A stretch of 49,008 nucleotides of DNA, taken from positions 1 through 49,008 of the forward strand of contig JAGBCB010000042.1 of the NCBI GenBank assembly GCA_017938145.1, given 5' to 3'. The notes under the pieces were generated by a model. The model saw nothing but the letters and a program-made list of their open reading frames with translations, had not been told where the DNA came from and searched no databases. Position 1 is the first letter of the stretch. Every line of letters begins with the position of its first letter. Below are positions 41,297 through 49,008 of this stretch, piece by piece. Source of the DNA: Lachnospiraceae bacterium. GTDB taxonomy: Bacteria; Bacillota; Clostridia; Lachnospirales; Lachnospiraceae. The position numbers were made by a program, and so were the translations under genes.

Positions 41297-42046
41297 ATGA
41301 GCAAAATAGAAATCAAAGATGTGAATTTAATTTATAATGATTTCCAGGCATTAAAGAATATCAATCTTGACGTGGAAGCAAATGAGATTACCGCGTTTAT
41401 CGGACCTTCCGGCTGTGGTAAATCTACACTGCTGAAATCCTTAAACCGTATGAATGACTTGGTGGAGGGATGCAAAATTTCCGGTAAGATGTTACTGGAT
41501 GGAGAGGATATTTACGGGAACATGGATGTCAATCTGCTCAGAAAGCGGGTGGGCATGGTGTTTCAGAAACCGAATCCGTTTCCTATGAGTATTTATGACA
41601 ACATTGCTTTTGGTCCACGCACCCACGGTGTAAAAAGCAAGGCAAAGCTGGATGATATTGTGGAAAAGTCCCTTCGGGATGCGGCCATTTGGGAAGAAGT
41701 AAAGGACCGTTTGAAAAAGAGTGCTTTGGGGCTTTCCGGCGGCCAGCAGCAGAGACTATGCATTGCTAGGGCTCTGGCGGTGTGTCCGGAGGTATTACTC
41801 ATGGATGAACCAACCTCTGCCCTGGACCCGATTTCCACGGCAAAAATAGAGGATTTGGTATTGGATTTAAAGAAACAGTACACTATCGTTATGGTTACCC
41901 ACAATATGCAGCAGGCAACCAGAGTGTCCGACAAGACCGTATTTTTCTTGCTTGGCGAGGTGGTGGAAGCGGCTCCGACGGAGCAGCTGTTTTCCATGCC
42001 GAAGGATAAGAGAACAGAAGAATATATTACAGGGAGGTTTGGATGA
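41297..42046 (+). CDS. pstB: Phosphate ABC transporter ATPase PstB
   Basis: ATPase subunit of the phosphate importer, 249 aa. Walker [10 protein letters not shown] (about 35-43), ABC signature LSGGQQQR, Walker [13 protein letters not shown] and the His switch (VTHNM) are complete. The PstB-type residues SLNRMNDL after Walker A are typical. ATG 41297 is chosen: AAGGAG lies 13 bases upstream and the protein then begins [13 protein letters not shown] as in other PstB proteins; the earlier GTG 41267 lacks a site. It overlaps phoU by four bases. Confidence 0.95.
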   Translation: MSKIEIKDVNLIYNDFQALKNINLDVEANEITAFIGPSGCGKSTLLKSLNRMNDLVEGCKISGKMLLDGEDIYGNMDVNLLRKRVGMVFQKPNPFPMSIYDNIAFGPRTHGVKSKAKLDDIVEKSLRDAAIWEEVKDRLKKSALGLSGGQQQRLCIARALAVCPEVLLMDEPTSALDPISTAKIEDLVLDLKKQYTIVMVTHNMQQATRVSDKTVFFLLGEVVEAAPTEQLFSMPKDKRTEEYITGRFG

Positions 42047-42696
42047 TGAGAAACCGGTTCGACAGGCAGCTTGAGGAGCTGAATAACGGGCTGATTCACA
42101 TGGGAAGCCTGATTGAGCAGGCCATTGAAGCAGCGGTGGATGGTCTGGTGCAGCAGGATGTGGAAAAGGCAAAACAGGCCATGGAGTTTGAGGAAGAAAT
42201 CAATCACGCAGAGAGGAAAATTGAAGCACTGTGCTTAAAGCTTTTACTGCAGCAGCAGCCGGTGGCCAGTGACCTGCGCCAGATTTCTGCGGCATTAAAA
42301 ATGATTACCGACATGGAACGTATCGGTGACCATGCTACGGATATTTCCGAGTTGACCATGTTTTTGGCCGAGCAGCCGCATCAAATCAACATGGGACACA
42401 TCAAGCAGATGGCAAAGGAAACCATTGTTATGGTAATTCAGAGTCTGCAGGCCTATGTAAATAAAGACATGGAGCAGGCAAAGGCCGTCATTACCAGGGA
42501 TGATGTGGTAGATGATTTGTTCCTGACAGTAAAGAAAGAGATTTTGATGATTCTGCGGGAAAATGTAGAATACGGTGAGCAGGCGGAGGATTTGCTGATG
42601 GCTGCCAAGTATTTTGAACGTATCGGCGACCACGCTGTTAATATCGCAGAATGGGTTATTTTCTCCATTACAGGCCGTCATGTAGACGAGAAGTAA
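42043..42696 (+). CDS. phoU: Phosphate signalling regulator PhoU
   Basis: A 217-aa all-helical protein with two PhoU repeats, each with the metal-binding E/DxxxD motif ([12 protein letters not shown] near 88-99; [14 protein letters not shown] near 190-203). It links the Pst transporter to the PhoR kinase, holding the Pho response off when phosphate is ample, and limits phosphate uptake. It is translated with pstB (ATGA-type overlap after AGGGAGG). The next gene, a Na/Pi transporter, carries a PhoU-like tail too. Confidence 0.94.
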   Translation: MMRNRFDRQLEELNNGLIHMGSLIEQAIEAAVDGLVQQDVEKAKQAMEFEEEINHAERKIEALCLKLLLQQQPVASDLRQISAALKMITDMERIGDHATDISELTMFLAEQPHQINMGHIKQMAKETIVMVIQSLQAYVNKDMEQAKAVITRDDVVDDLFLTVKKEILMILRENVEYGEQAEDLLMAAKYFERIGDHAVNIAEWVIFSITGRHVDEK

Positions 42697-42702
42697 ACCG
42701 AT

Positions 42703-42774
42703 TGTAAAATTCATGTAAAAGAAAATCAAACCTTTGTAAAATCCATTGAAAAAGCTGATTTTGTAGGGTACGAT
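42703..42774 (+). promoter_or_regulatory. Pho-box-like repeats upstream of the Na/Pi transporter
   Basis: TGTAAAA occurs at 42703 and 42714 (11 bp apart) and at 42735 (21 bp on). This is the reverse complement of the TTTTACA repeat in front of pstS. A -10 candidate TACGAT lies near 42769-42774. It gives the Na/Pi gene a separate Pho-controlled start within the block. Confidence 0.55.
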
Positions 42775-42836
42775 GCAAAAGGTAAGAAAAAGATTTGTAA
42801 ATTTTGTATGTGTACAACAAAAGGAGAAAAATTGAA

Positions 42837-44609
42837 ATGGACATTTTTGGCGTATTTGCATTGGTAGGTGGTCTTGCCTTATTCCTGTTTGGTATGGATG
42901 CTATGGGAAAAGGCTTAGAAAAACTTTCCGGCGGACGTTTGGAACGCTTGTTGGAGAAATTAACTTCCAACCGTTTGAAGGCTGTGGCGCTGGGTACTTT
43001 GGTAACCGGTATCATTCAGTCGTCTTCGGCAACCACGGTTATGGTAGTAGGTTTTGTAAACTCCGGTATTATGAAACTGACTCAGGCGGTGGGTATCATT
43101 ATGGGTGCCAATATCGGTACTACGATTACCTCTTGGATTTTAAGTTTATCAAGTATTGAAGGAGATTCTTTCTTATTAAAACTGATGAAGCCAAGCTCCT
43201 TCGCACCGATTTTGGCATTAATCGGTATCATTTTACTGATGTTCTGCAAGAGCGAAAAGAAGAAAAATATTGGTACCATTTTAGTTGGATTTGCTATTCT
43301 GATGACCGGTATGGATCAGATGAGTGCGGCAGTAAAGCCGTTAAAAGATGTGCCGGAGTTCACGAACATTTTACTTATGTTCTCCAATCCGATTCTTGGT
43401 ATGTTGGCCGGTTTAGTGTTGACTGCCGTTATCCAGAGTTCTTCTGCTTCCGTCGGTATTTTGCAGGCACTTTGCGTGACCGGTGCGGTTCCATTTGGTA
43501 CTGCTTTGCCGATTATCATGGGTCAGAATATCGGTACCTGTGTGACTGCTATTATTTCCAGTATCGGTACCAGTAAAAATGCGAAGCGGGCGGCAGCCGT
43601 GCATTTGTTCTTTAACATTATCGGAACAGCAGTGTTCATGATTGCATTCTATACTATCAATGCATTTATGCCGTTTGAATTTTTAAATACACCTGCGGAT
43701 GCAGCAGGTATTGCTACGGTTCACAGTTTATTTAACATCGGAGCAACTTTATTGCTTCTTCCGTTTGGAAACCAGTTGGTAAAGCTGGCTACCTGGGTAA
43801 TCAAGGACTCCAAGGAAGACCAGGAAAAGGAAAATATTTTCAAGGCATTGGATGTGCGTTTCTTAGATACTCCAAGCATTGCATTGGAGCAGTGCAAGAA
43901 GCTTACCGATGATATGGCAAGAATTACAAAGGATTCTTTATTCGGTGCCATTGAACTGCTGGATAATTACAGCGAAAAGCGGGAAAAGGAACTGGTAGAA
44001 ATGGAAACCTTAGTGGACCGCTACGAGGATGAAGTCGGTGCTTATCTGATGAAGGTAAATTCCAGGGATTTATCCAACAAGGACAGTCATACGGTAAATA
44101 CCCTGCTTCACTCTATCGGTAACTGGGAGCGTATTTCTGACCATGCGTTAAATATCTGCGATGCGGCAAGAGAAATTCACGAAAAGAAGATTTCCTTTTC
44201 CAAGGCAGCCACAGAAGAGCTGGCCGTATATACAAGAGCCATCAAAGATATTTTAAATATGACAGTGGAAGCCTTCGAGTATGACGATATCAGCATGGCA
44301 AAGAAGGTTGAGCCTCTGGAAGAAGTTATTGATGATATCAATCTGATGATTAAAAACCGTCACGTACAGAGACTCCGCGCCGGAGAATGTACCATTGAAC
44401 TCGGTTTTGTGTTAAATGATATATTAACCAATTATGAGCGTGTGTCCGACCACTGTTCTAATGTGGCGGTAACAATTATCCAGACCGAGGATTATGATGT
44501 GGAGGCCCATCAGTACATCGGCCGCTTAAAGGACGAGGATGAATTCAAGCGCGCTATTGAATTAGTTCAGAGAGAATATTGTCTGCCGGAGCTTGCGGCA
44601 ACAAAGTAA
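42837..44609 (+). CDS. NptA-type Na+/phosphate cotransporter with PhoU-like C-terminal domain
   Basis: Low-affinity Na+/Pi transporter of the Na/Pi cotransporter (PF02690-type) family, 590 aa. The membrane part (about 1-310) contains two inverted QSSSA motifs (TGIIQSSSATTVMVVGF near 60 and TAVIQSSSASVGIL near 200), the Na+/phosphate signature, each followed by GxNIGT. The C-terminal cytosolic part (about 340-590) is helical and PhoU-like (two ERxSDH motifs). ATG 42837 is chosen as it lies ten bases after AAGGAG; the frame starting at 42804 has none. It is in the Pho block together with Pst and PhoPR, so the cell has two phosphate uptake routes under likely shared control. Confidence 0.93.
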   Translation: MDIFGVFALVGGLALFLFGMDAMGKGLEKLSGGRLERLLEKLTSNRLKAVALGTLVTGIIQSSSATTVMVVGFVNSGIMKLTQAVGIIMGANIGTTITSWILSLSSIEGDSFLLKLMKPSSFAPILALIGIILLMFCKSEKKKNIGTILVGFAILMTGMDQMSAAVKPLKDVPEFTNILLMFSNPILGMLAGLVLTAVIQSSSASVGILQALCVTGAVPFGTALPIIMGQNIGTCVTAIISSIGTSKNAKRAAAVHLFFNIIGTAVFMIAFYTINAFMPFEFLNTPADAAGIATVHSLFNIGATLLLLPFGNQLVKLATWVIKDSKEDQEKENIFKALDVRFLDTPSIALEQCKKLTDDMARITKDSLFGAIELLDNYSEKREKELVEMETLVDRYEDEVGAYLMKVNSRDLSNKDSHTVNTLLHSIGNWERISDHALNICDAAREIHEKKISFSKAATEELAVYTRAIKDILNMTVEAFEYDDISMAKKVEPLEEVIDDINLMIKNRHVQRLRAGECTIELGFVLNDILTNYERVSDHCSNVAVTIIQTEDYDVEAHQYIGRLKDEDEFKRAIELVQREYCLPELAATK

Positions 44610-44628
44610 GGATAAAAGGAATTTTGGC

Positions 44629-44665
44629 TGCGGCATGGAATTTTATTGCAAAATTTCATGCCGCA
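44629..44665 (+). other. Stable intercistronic hairpin before phoP
   Basis: TGCGGCATGGAATTTT pairs with AAAATTTCATGCCGCA (16 bp, one G-U) around ATTGC. No T-run follows, so it is probably a processing, stability or attenuation element between the transporter and response regulator genes, not a classic terminator. Confidence 0.6.
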
Positions 44666-44696
44666 TATTACAATAATCTGGAAAGGATACGATACT

Positions 44697-45368
44697 ATGG
44701 CGATTATTTATATTGTAGAAGACGACCGGAACATCCGGGAAATCGAGACAATTGCATTAAAGAACAGCGGATATACAGTAGAAGCCTTTGAACTGGCAAA
44801 GCCATTTTACCGCCGCCTGGACGAACGTACACCGGATTTGGTATTGCTTGATGTAATGCTTCCGGATGAAGACGGACTGGATATTTTAAAAAAGCTTCGT
44901 AACCGCGGCGACACAAAGAAGCTCCCGATTCTTATGGTAACCGCAAAATCCACAGAGCTTGACAAGGTCAGAGGCCTTGATATGGGAGCAGATGACTATT
45001 TATCCAAGCCTTTTGGCGTTATGGAACTGGTATCCAGGGTAAAGGCATTGCTTCGCCGGACCATGGCAGATACGGAAGAAAAGTTTTACCGCCTGGGAGA
45101 TATTTTCATGGACGGAGAGCGGCGCATGGCTTATGTTAAGGATGCTCCGATAGAACTTACCTTTAAGGAATATGAACTGTTAAAGTATCTGATTTCCAAT
45201 CAGGGTATTGTTTTGACCAGAGAACAAATTATGGGTCAGGTTTGGGGAACCTATTTTGAAGGTGAAACCAGAACGGTGGACATGCACATAAAGACATTAC
45301 GTCAAAAACTTCAGGAAGAAGGTGCCAGAATCCGCACTGTCAGAAATGTAGGGTATGTGATTGAATGA
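44697..45368 (+). CDS. phoP: PhoP/PhoB-type response regulator
   Basis: OmpR/PhoB-class response regulator, 223 aa. The receiver domain (about 1-118) has the acidic pocket EDD (8-10), the phospho-acceptor Asp in LLDVMLPDEDG and the Lys of the SKPFG motif. The C-terminal winged helix includes LTFKEYELLKYLISNQGIVL and the RTVDMHIKTLRQKL recognition region. The location after pst/phoU/Na-Pi and before the sensor kinase makes it the phosphate regulator. It probably binds the 11-bp-spaced repeats at 38469 and 42703. ATG 44697 lies after GAAAGGA. The stop overlaps the kinase start by four bases. Confidence 0.93.
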   Translation: MAIIYIVEDDRNIREIETIALKNSGYTVEAFELAKPFYRRLDERTPDLVLLDVMLPDEDGLDILKKLRNRGDTKKLPILMVTAKSTELDKVRGLDMGADDYLSKPFGVMELVSRVKALLRRTMADTEEKFYRLGDIFMDGERRMAYVKDAPIELTFKEYELLKYLISNQGIVLTREQIMGQVWGTYFEGETRTVDMHIKTLRQKLQEEGARIRTVRNVGYVIE

Positions 45369-46699
45369 GGAGAAAAATTAACCGTCAGCTGATTACCATT
45401 GCCATTCTTGCCACGGTGGTTACCATGGCACTGATTACGGTGGTATTCCGTCAGCTGTTGCAGCAACAGATAATTGAAGATTTAAAAGCCTATGCAGGTC
45501 TGCTTGACAAAGCAGACCTTTATCAGAATACGGAAATTTATGTTACCGATTTTAAGGCGGAGAATGTCCGTATCACCTGGATTGATGCCGACGGTGAGGT
45601 GTTGGGAGATACGGATGCCAATCAGGACATTATGGAAAATCACGCAAAGCGTCCGGAGATTTTAGAGGCGCTGGCTACGGGTGAAGGTGTGGATATCCGT
45701 AAGTCGGAAACCCTGGAGGATAATACTTATTATTATGCCCGACGAATGGAAGACGGTACGGTATTGCGCGTTGCCAAAGCGGGACAGAGCACATGGAAAA
45801 TTATTTTCAGCGCTCTGCCGGGAATTTTCATTGCCCTGCTATTAATGATTGGACTTTGTGTACTGTTAGCGCGGATTTTTGCAAAAAGCATTATCCGGCC
45901 ATTAAAGGAACTGGCGTCTAATTTGGACCGTCCGGAGGCCAAAATTACTTCGGAATATAAGGAACTGGAGCCCTTCATGCAGACAATACGCACCCAGCAT
46001 GAAAATATTCTGCGGGCGGCAAAGGTGCGGCAGGATTTTACGGCAAACGTGTCCCATGAATTAAAAACTCCGTTGACTGCAATTTCCGGCTATTCCGAGC
46101 TGATGGAAGCCGGCATGGTGCAGGGAGAAGAAGTAAAGCACTATGCAAAAGAAATCCGGCACAATTCCAATAGACTTTTGGCACTGATTAATGATATTAT
46201 TCATTTATCGGAAATGGACCGTACGGAATATGCGGTACCGATGCAGCAGGTTAATTTAGCTGAATTGGTGCAAAACAATCTGGAGAGCTTAAAAATGTCT
46301 GCAGAGCAGAGAAACGTTTCCCTGCGCTATGTGGGAGAATCTGCAGTGGTGTATGGAAATGCAGGTCTGTTGGAGGAGCTTTTGTGGAATTTGTGCGACA
46401 ATGCCATCCGCTACAATAAAGAAAACGGTATGGTAAAGGTGCAGGTGGAAAAGACAAAGGAACATGTGAATCTCCTTGTCAGCGACACCGGTATCGGTAT
46501 TCCCATGGAGCATCAGAACCGTATTTTTGAGCGGTTTTACCGGGTGGATAAGAGCCGTTCCAAAGAAACCGGCGGTACCGGTTTGGGACTTGCCATTGTA
46601 AAACATATTGTGGCGCAGCATGATGCGGAGCTTAACTTGGAAAGTACACCGGGAGAAGGTACAAAAATTACGGTTAGTTTCCCGGTATACCAAGGGTAA
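45365..46699 (+). CDS. phoR: PhoR-type sensor histidine kinase
   Basis: A 444-aa membrane histidine kinase. An N-terminal helix (about 10-30), an extracytoplasmic domain (about 35-150) and a second helix (about 155-180) are followed by a HAMP-like linker, HisKA with phospho-accepting His in FTANVSHELKTPLTA (about 225-240), and the HATPase_c domain with N, D, G and G boxes (NLCDNAIRYN, SDTGIGIP, TGGTGLGLAIV). It pairs with the response regulator whose stop overlaps its start. The cognate role in phosphate sensing, with PhoU and Pst, follows from context. Confidence 0.92.
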   Translation: MRRKINRQLITIAILATVVTMALITVVFRQLLQQQIIEDLKAYAGLLDKADLYQNTEIYVTDFKAENVRITWIDADGEVLGDTDANQDIMENHAKRPEILEALATGEGVDIRKSETLEDNTYYYARRMEDGTVLRVAKAGQSTWKIIFSALPGIFIALLLMIGLCVLLARIFAKSIIRPLKELASNLDRPEAKITSEYKELEPFMQTIRTQHENILRAAKVRQDFTANVSHELKTPLTAISGYSELMEAGMVQGEEVKHYAKEIRHNSNRLLALINDIIHLSEMDRTEYAVPMQQVNLAELVQNNLESLKMSAEQRNVSLRYVGESAVVYGNAGLLEELLWNLCDNAIRYNKENGMVKVQVEKTKEHVNLLVSDTGIGIPMEHQNRIFERFYRVDKSRSKETGGTGLGLAIVKHIVAQHDAELNLESTPGEGTKITVSFPVYQG

Positions 46700-46742
46700 A
46701 TTATTTTTGCGTAAAGCTTAGAAGGAAAGAGGTTAATGTTTT

Positions 46743-47399
46743 ATGATTACATGGAAAGATGTTGTAAATGATGATGCAGTAAGAACCTATATTAAAAAGG
46801 CCGACGAGTCTTTGGTGGCCCTTGGTTACACAGAGCACAGTTTTCCTCATGTGGGCAAGGTGGCAGAGCTGGCCGGCACAATTTTAGAAACTCTCGGATA
46901 TCCGGAGCGGGATATTGAACTGGCAAAGATTGCAGGCTACCTGCACGATATCGGCAATGTGATTAACCGTGTGGACCACGCCCAGAGCGGTGCAGTAATG
47001 GCATTCCGTATTTTGGACCGTCTCGGTATGGACCCGGAGGAAATTTCCACGGTTATCACTGCAATCGGCAACCATGATGAATCCACGGCGTTCCCGGTAA
47101 ATCCGGTGGCAGCAGCCCTTATCCTGGCCGATAAGACCGATGTACGTTACACCAGAGTGCGCAATCAGGACCCATCCACCTTTGATATCCACGACAGAGT
47201 AAATTTTTCTGTAAAGCAGTCCGAGGTGCATGTGGTAAACGGTTCCCACATTGAATTAAATCTGGTCATTGACACTACCGTTTGTGCAGTAATGGACTAT
47301 TTTGAAATCTTTATGGGACGTATGATTTTATGTCGTAAAGCGGCAGAAAAACTGGCGCTGGACTTCAGATTAGTTATCAACGGACAGAGAATTTTATAA
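46743..47399 (+). CDS. HD-domain phosphohydrolase
   Basis: A 218-aa metal-dependent phosphohydrolase of the HD superfamily. HSFPHVGKVAELAG supplies the first His residues (about 33-46), LHDIGNV (about 76-82) is the HD pair, GNHDES supplies another His/Asp pair, and ADKTD (about 134-138) holds a late Asp ligand. Homologs act on nucleotides or as phosphatases. The substrate is not predictable. It lies 43 bases after phoR with no terminator between, so it may be in the phoPR transcript, then a strong terminator follows. Confidence 0.85.
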   Translation: MITWKDVVNDDAVRTYIKKADESLVALGYTEHSFPHVGKVAELAGTILETLGYPERDIELAKIAGYLHDIGNVINRVDHAQSGAVMAFRILDRLGMDPEEISTVITAIGNHDESTAFPVNPVAAALILADKTDVRYTRVRNQDPSTFDIHDRVNFSVKQSEVHVVNGSHIELNLVIDTTVCAVMDYFEIFMGRMILCRKAAEKLALDFRLVINGQRIL

Positions 47400-47406
47400 A
47401 ATTTGA

Positions 47407-47436
47407 AAGAATCCCGAACATTCGGGATTCTTTTTT
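47407..47436 (+). terminator. Terminator of the phoPR-HD transcript
   Basis: AAGAATCCCGAA pairs with TTCGGGATTCTT around two bases; a T-run follows. Confidence 0.88.
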
Positions 47437-47446
47437 AAAAAAATAC

Positions 47447-47474
47447 TTGCGAAATTCGGAAAAATGTGTATTAT
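47447..47474 (+). promoter_or_regulatory. Promoter of the aspartate kinase gene
   Basis: TTGCGA (47447-47452), 16 bp, TATTAT (47469-47474). No lysine riboswitch is present; the leader is only about 40 bases. Confidence 0.55.
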
Positions 47475-47519
47475 AGAGAATATACTTTAGTACAGTAAAA
47501 TCAGAAATGGAGAATAAGC

Positions 47520-48842
47520 ATGAGCAAAGTAGTTAAATTCGGTGGAAGCTCCCTGGCAAGTGCGGAGCAGTTTAAAAAAGTAGGCGATATCATTCGGGCA
47601 GAAGCAGACAGAAAATATGTGGTTCCATCTGCACCGGGCAAACGTGACTCCAAGGACACTAAGGTAACAGATATGTTATATGCGTGCTATGCTCTGGCAG
47701 AAGCAGGCAAAAATTTTGATAAAGAACTGAAACAGATTAAGGCAAGATATGAAGAAATCATCAAGGGACTTAATTTGAGAGCAGATTTATTAGATAAAGA
47801 ATTTGAAACCGTAAAAGCGCAGTTTGCGGCAAAGGCAGGTAAAGATTACGCTGCTTCCCGTGGTGAATACTTAAACGGTATTATCATGGCTGAATACTTA
47901 GGTTATCAGTTCTTAGATGCAGCGGAAGTAATTTTCTTTGATGAAAACGGGGAGTTCTTATCAGAAGAAACCCACAAGGCATTAAAGGCAAGAATGAAGG
48001 AATACGAAAACGTAGTTCTTCCGGGCTTCTACGGTGCAAAGCTGGACGGCACAGTTAAGACCTTCTCCAGAGGCGGTTCTGATATTACCGGTTCCATTCT
48101 GGCAAGAGCCGTACATGCCAACATTTATGAAAACTGGACCGACGTTTCCGGCGTTCTCTTAGCAGATCCAAGAATCGTAGAAAATCCGGTAGGCATCAAT
48201 ACAATTACATATAAGGAACTCCGCGAGCTTGCTTACATGGGCTTCTCCGTACTTCACGAAGATGCACTGTTCCCGGTTCGTATCAGCGGTATTCCAATCA
48301 ATATCCGTAACACAAACCGTCCGGAAGACGAAGGTACCATGATTGTAGAGAGCACCTGCAAGCAGTCCGAGTACACCATTACCGGTGTTGCGGGCAAGAA
48401 GGGCTTTGTCTCCGTTAACATTGAAAAAGACAAGATGAACTCCGAAGTCGGTTTTGGCCGTAAGGTTCTTCAGGCGTTTGAAGAGAATGGAATTTCTTTC
48501 GAGCATATGCCATCCGGTATTGATACCTTGAGCGTATTTGTACATCAGCAGGAATTTGAAGGCAGAGAGCAGCACGTATTATCCACCCTGCACCGCCTTG
48601 CTAAGCCGGACAGCATTGAAATCGACGCTGACCTTGCTCTTATCGCAGTAGTAGGCCGTGGTATGAAGTCCAACCGTGGTGTGGCTGCCAGAGTGCTTGC
48701 TGCCCTTGCGCACAACAACATCAACGTTAGAATGATTGACCAGGGCTCCAGTGAGCTTAACATCATCATTGGTGTAAAGAACTCCGACTTTGAAACTGCA
48801 ATTAAGGCAATCTACGATATTTTCGTAACAACAAGACTGTAA
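47520..48842 (+). CDS. Aspartate kinase (monofunctional)
   Basis: Phosphorylates aspartate, the first step to lysine, threonine and methionine. The 440-aa protein has the amino-acid kinase domain (about 1-290) with VVKFGGSSL (4-12), GREYLNG-like SRGEYLNGI and the TFSRGGSDITGSI block (about 180-193). Two ACT domains follow (about 305-440), the regulatory amino-acid-binding modules. No homoserine dehydrogenase domain is fused. It belongs to the aspartokinase group common in Clostridia. The upstream leader is too short for a lysine riboswitch. Followed by two strong hairpins. Confidence 0.94.
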   Translation: MSKVVKFGGSSLASAEQFKKVGDIIRAEADRKYVVPSAPGKRDSKDTKVTDMLYACYALAEAGKNFDKELKQIKARYEEIIKGLNLRADLLDKEFETVKAQFAAKAGKDYAASRGEYLNGIIMAEYLGYQFLDAAEVIFFDENGEFLSEETHKALKARMKEYENVVLPGFYGAKLDGTVKTFSRGGSDITGSILARAVHANIYENWTDVSGVLLADPRIVENPVGINTITYKELRELAYMGFSVLHEDALFPVRISGIPINIRNTNRPEDEGTMIVESTCKQSEYTITGVAGKKGFVSVNIEKDKMNSEVGFGRKVLQAFEENGISFEHMPSGIDTLSVFVHQQEFEGREQHVLSTLHRLAKPDSIEIDADLALIAVVGRGMKSNRGVAARVLAALAHNNINVRMIDQGSSELNIIIGVKNSDFETAIKAIYDIFVTTRL

Positions 48843-48847
48843 GAATG

Positions 48848-48870
48848 AAGGACCGCTTTGCGCGGTCCTT
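48848..48870 (+). terminator. First hairpin after aspartate kinase
   Basis: AAGGACCGC pairs with GCGGTCCTT; only TTTC follows, so it may act with the next hairpin. Confidence 0.6.
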
Positions 48871-48885
48871 TCAGACTGTAGACAA

Positions 48886-48916
48886 AGTCCCGGGCTTTCG
48901 CCCGGGATTTTTCTTG
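48886..48916 (+). terminator. Terminator of the aspartate kinase gene
   Basis: TCCCGGGC and GCCCGGGA form a GC-rich 8-bp stem around TTTC, followed by TTTTTCTT. Confidence 0.85.
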
Positions 48917-48944
48917 TTCTGTCTATGAAAAATCCTTTAAAATA

Positions 48945-48973
48945 GCGACATTCTGTAGGTTTTATGGTATAAT
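48945..48973 (+). promoter_or_regulatory. Promoter of a gene starting at the right edge
   Basis: GCGACA (48945-48950), 17 bp, TATAAT (48968-48973). The -10 is perfect. An ATG with an upstream GGTGGTG follows at 49005. Confidence 0.6.
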
Positions 48974-49004
48974 TAGAGTATCAAAAACAGGTGGTGTGAT
49001 TGCT

Positions 49005-49008
49005 ATGA
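49005..49008 (+). CDS. Start codon of a truncated gene at the window edge
   Basis: ATG at 49005-49007 lies about 30 bases after a good promoter and eight bases after GGTGGTG. The coding sequence is cut by the end of the window, so nothing can be said about the product. Confidence 0.4.

Overview
The window looks like chromosome from an anaerobic, Gram-positive, plant-fibre-degrading Clostridia member, most likely Lachnospiraceae. This is an inference from content. Evidence includes strong AGGAGG-type ribosome sites, sigma-A promoters with 17-bp spacers, lipobox lipoproteins with Thr/Pro linkers, reverse rubrerythrin with a flavoredoxin-rubredoxin protein, a tandem glycine riboswitch, a Pst/NptA/PhoPR block and intracellular xyloglucan-type glycosidases. 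No rRNA, tRNA, CRISPR array or transposase gene was seen.

Layout. 0.3-7.2 kb: a co-directional run of DEAD-box RNA helicase, MATE exporter, GNAT, short-chain dehydrogenase and an EAL-type c-di-GMP protein, ending at a strong terminator. 7.2-9.1 kb (minus): an oxidative-stress module of a flavin reductase-rubredoxin fusion, reverse rubrerythrin and PerR, with matching PerR-type operators upstream of the last two. 9.2-12.0 kb: an SPFH membrane protein with a tiny ribbon-helix-helix-like partner, an XRE-membrane regulator, and free methionine-R-sulfoxide reductase on the minus strand. 12.1-21.2 kb: plant glycan degradation, with a lipid-anchored GH10 xylanase fused to a CE1 esterase, then a leaderless GH74-like protein and two GH31 enzymes that fit intracellular xyloglucan oligosaccharide breakdown.

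21.2-30.4 kb is an accessory, more AT-rich region. It opens with a nested palindromic element and holds a DUF4143 ATPase behind 33-bp-spaced repeats, a SWIM protein, a MerR regulator with a lipoprotein, and a surface-protein / lipoprotein LHH-nuclease toxin / SMI1-type immunity locus. It continues with a zinc ribbon, a GIY-YIG (T5orf172)-RAMA-like protein and an orphan HTH protein, and closes with an array of four 71-73-bp hairpin repeats.

30.4-38.4 kb: a glycine-riboswitch-controlled AGCS symporter (minus), a DUF2207 protein, an ECF sigma factor with a long C-terminal extension and an ECF-like promoter, a YhcG-type PD-(D/E)XK nuclease, and a lipoprotein gene broken by an in-frame TAG. 38.5-46.7 kb: a complete phosphate block (pstS-pstC-pstA-pstB-phoU, an NptA-type Na/Pi transporter, PhoP and PhoR), with 11-bp-spaced Pho-box-like repeats upstream of pstS and of the Na/Pi gene. 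The PstS is circularly permuted. 46.7-49.0 kb: an HD phosphohydrolase, aspartate kinase, and the start codon of one more gene at the right edge.

The strongest candidates for something new are the lipid-anchored LHH toxin locus, the permuted PstS, the 4-unit hairpin array and the nested palindromic element.
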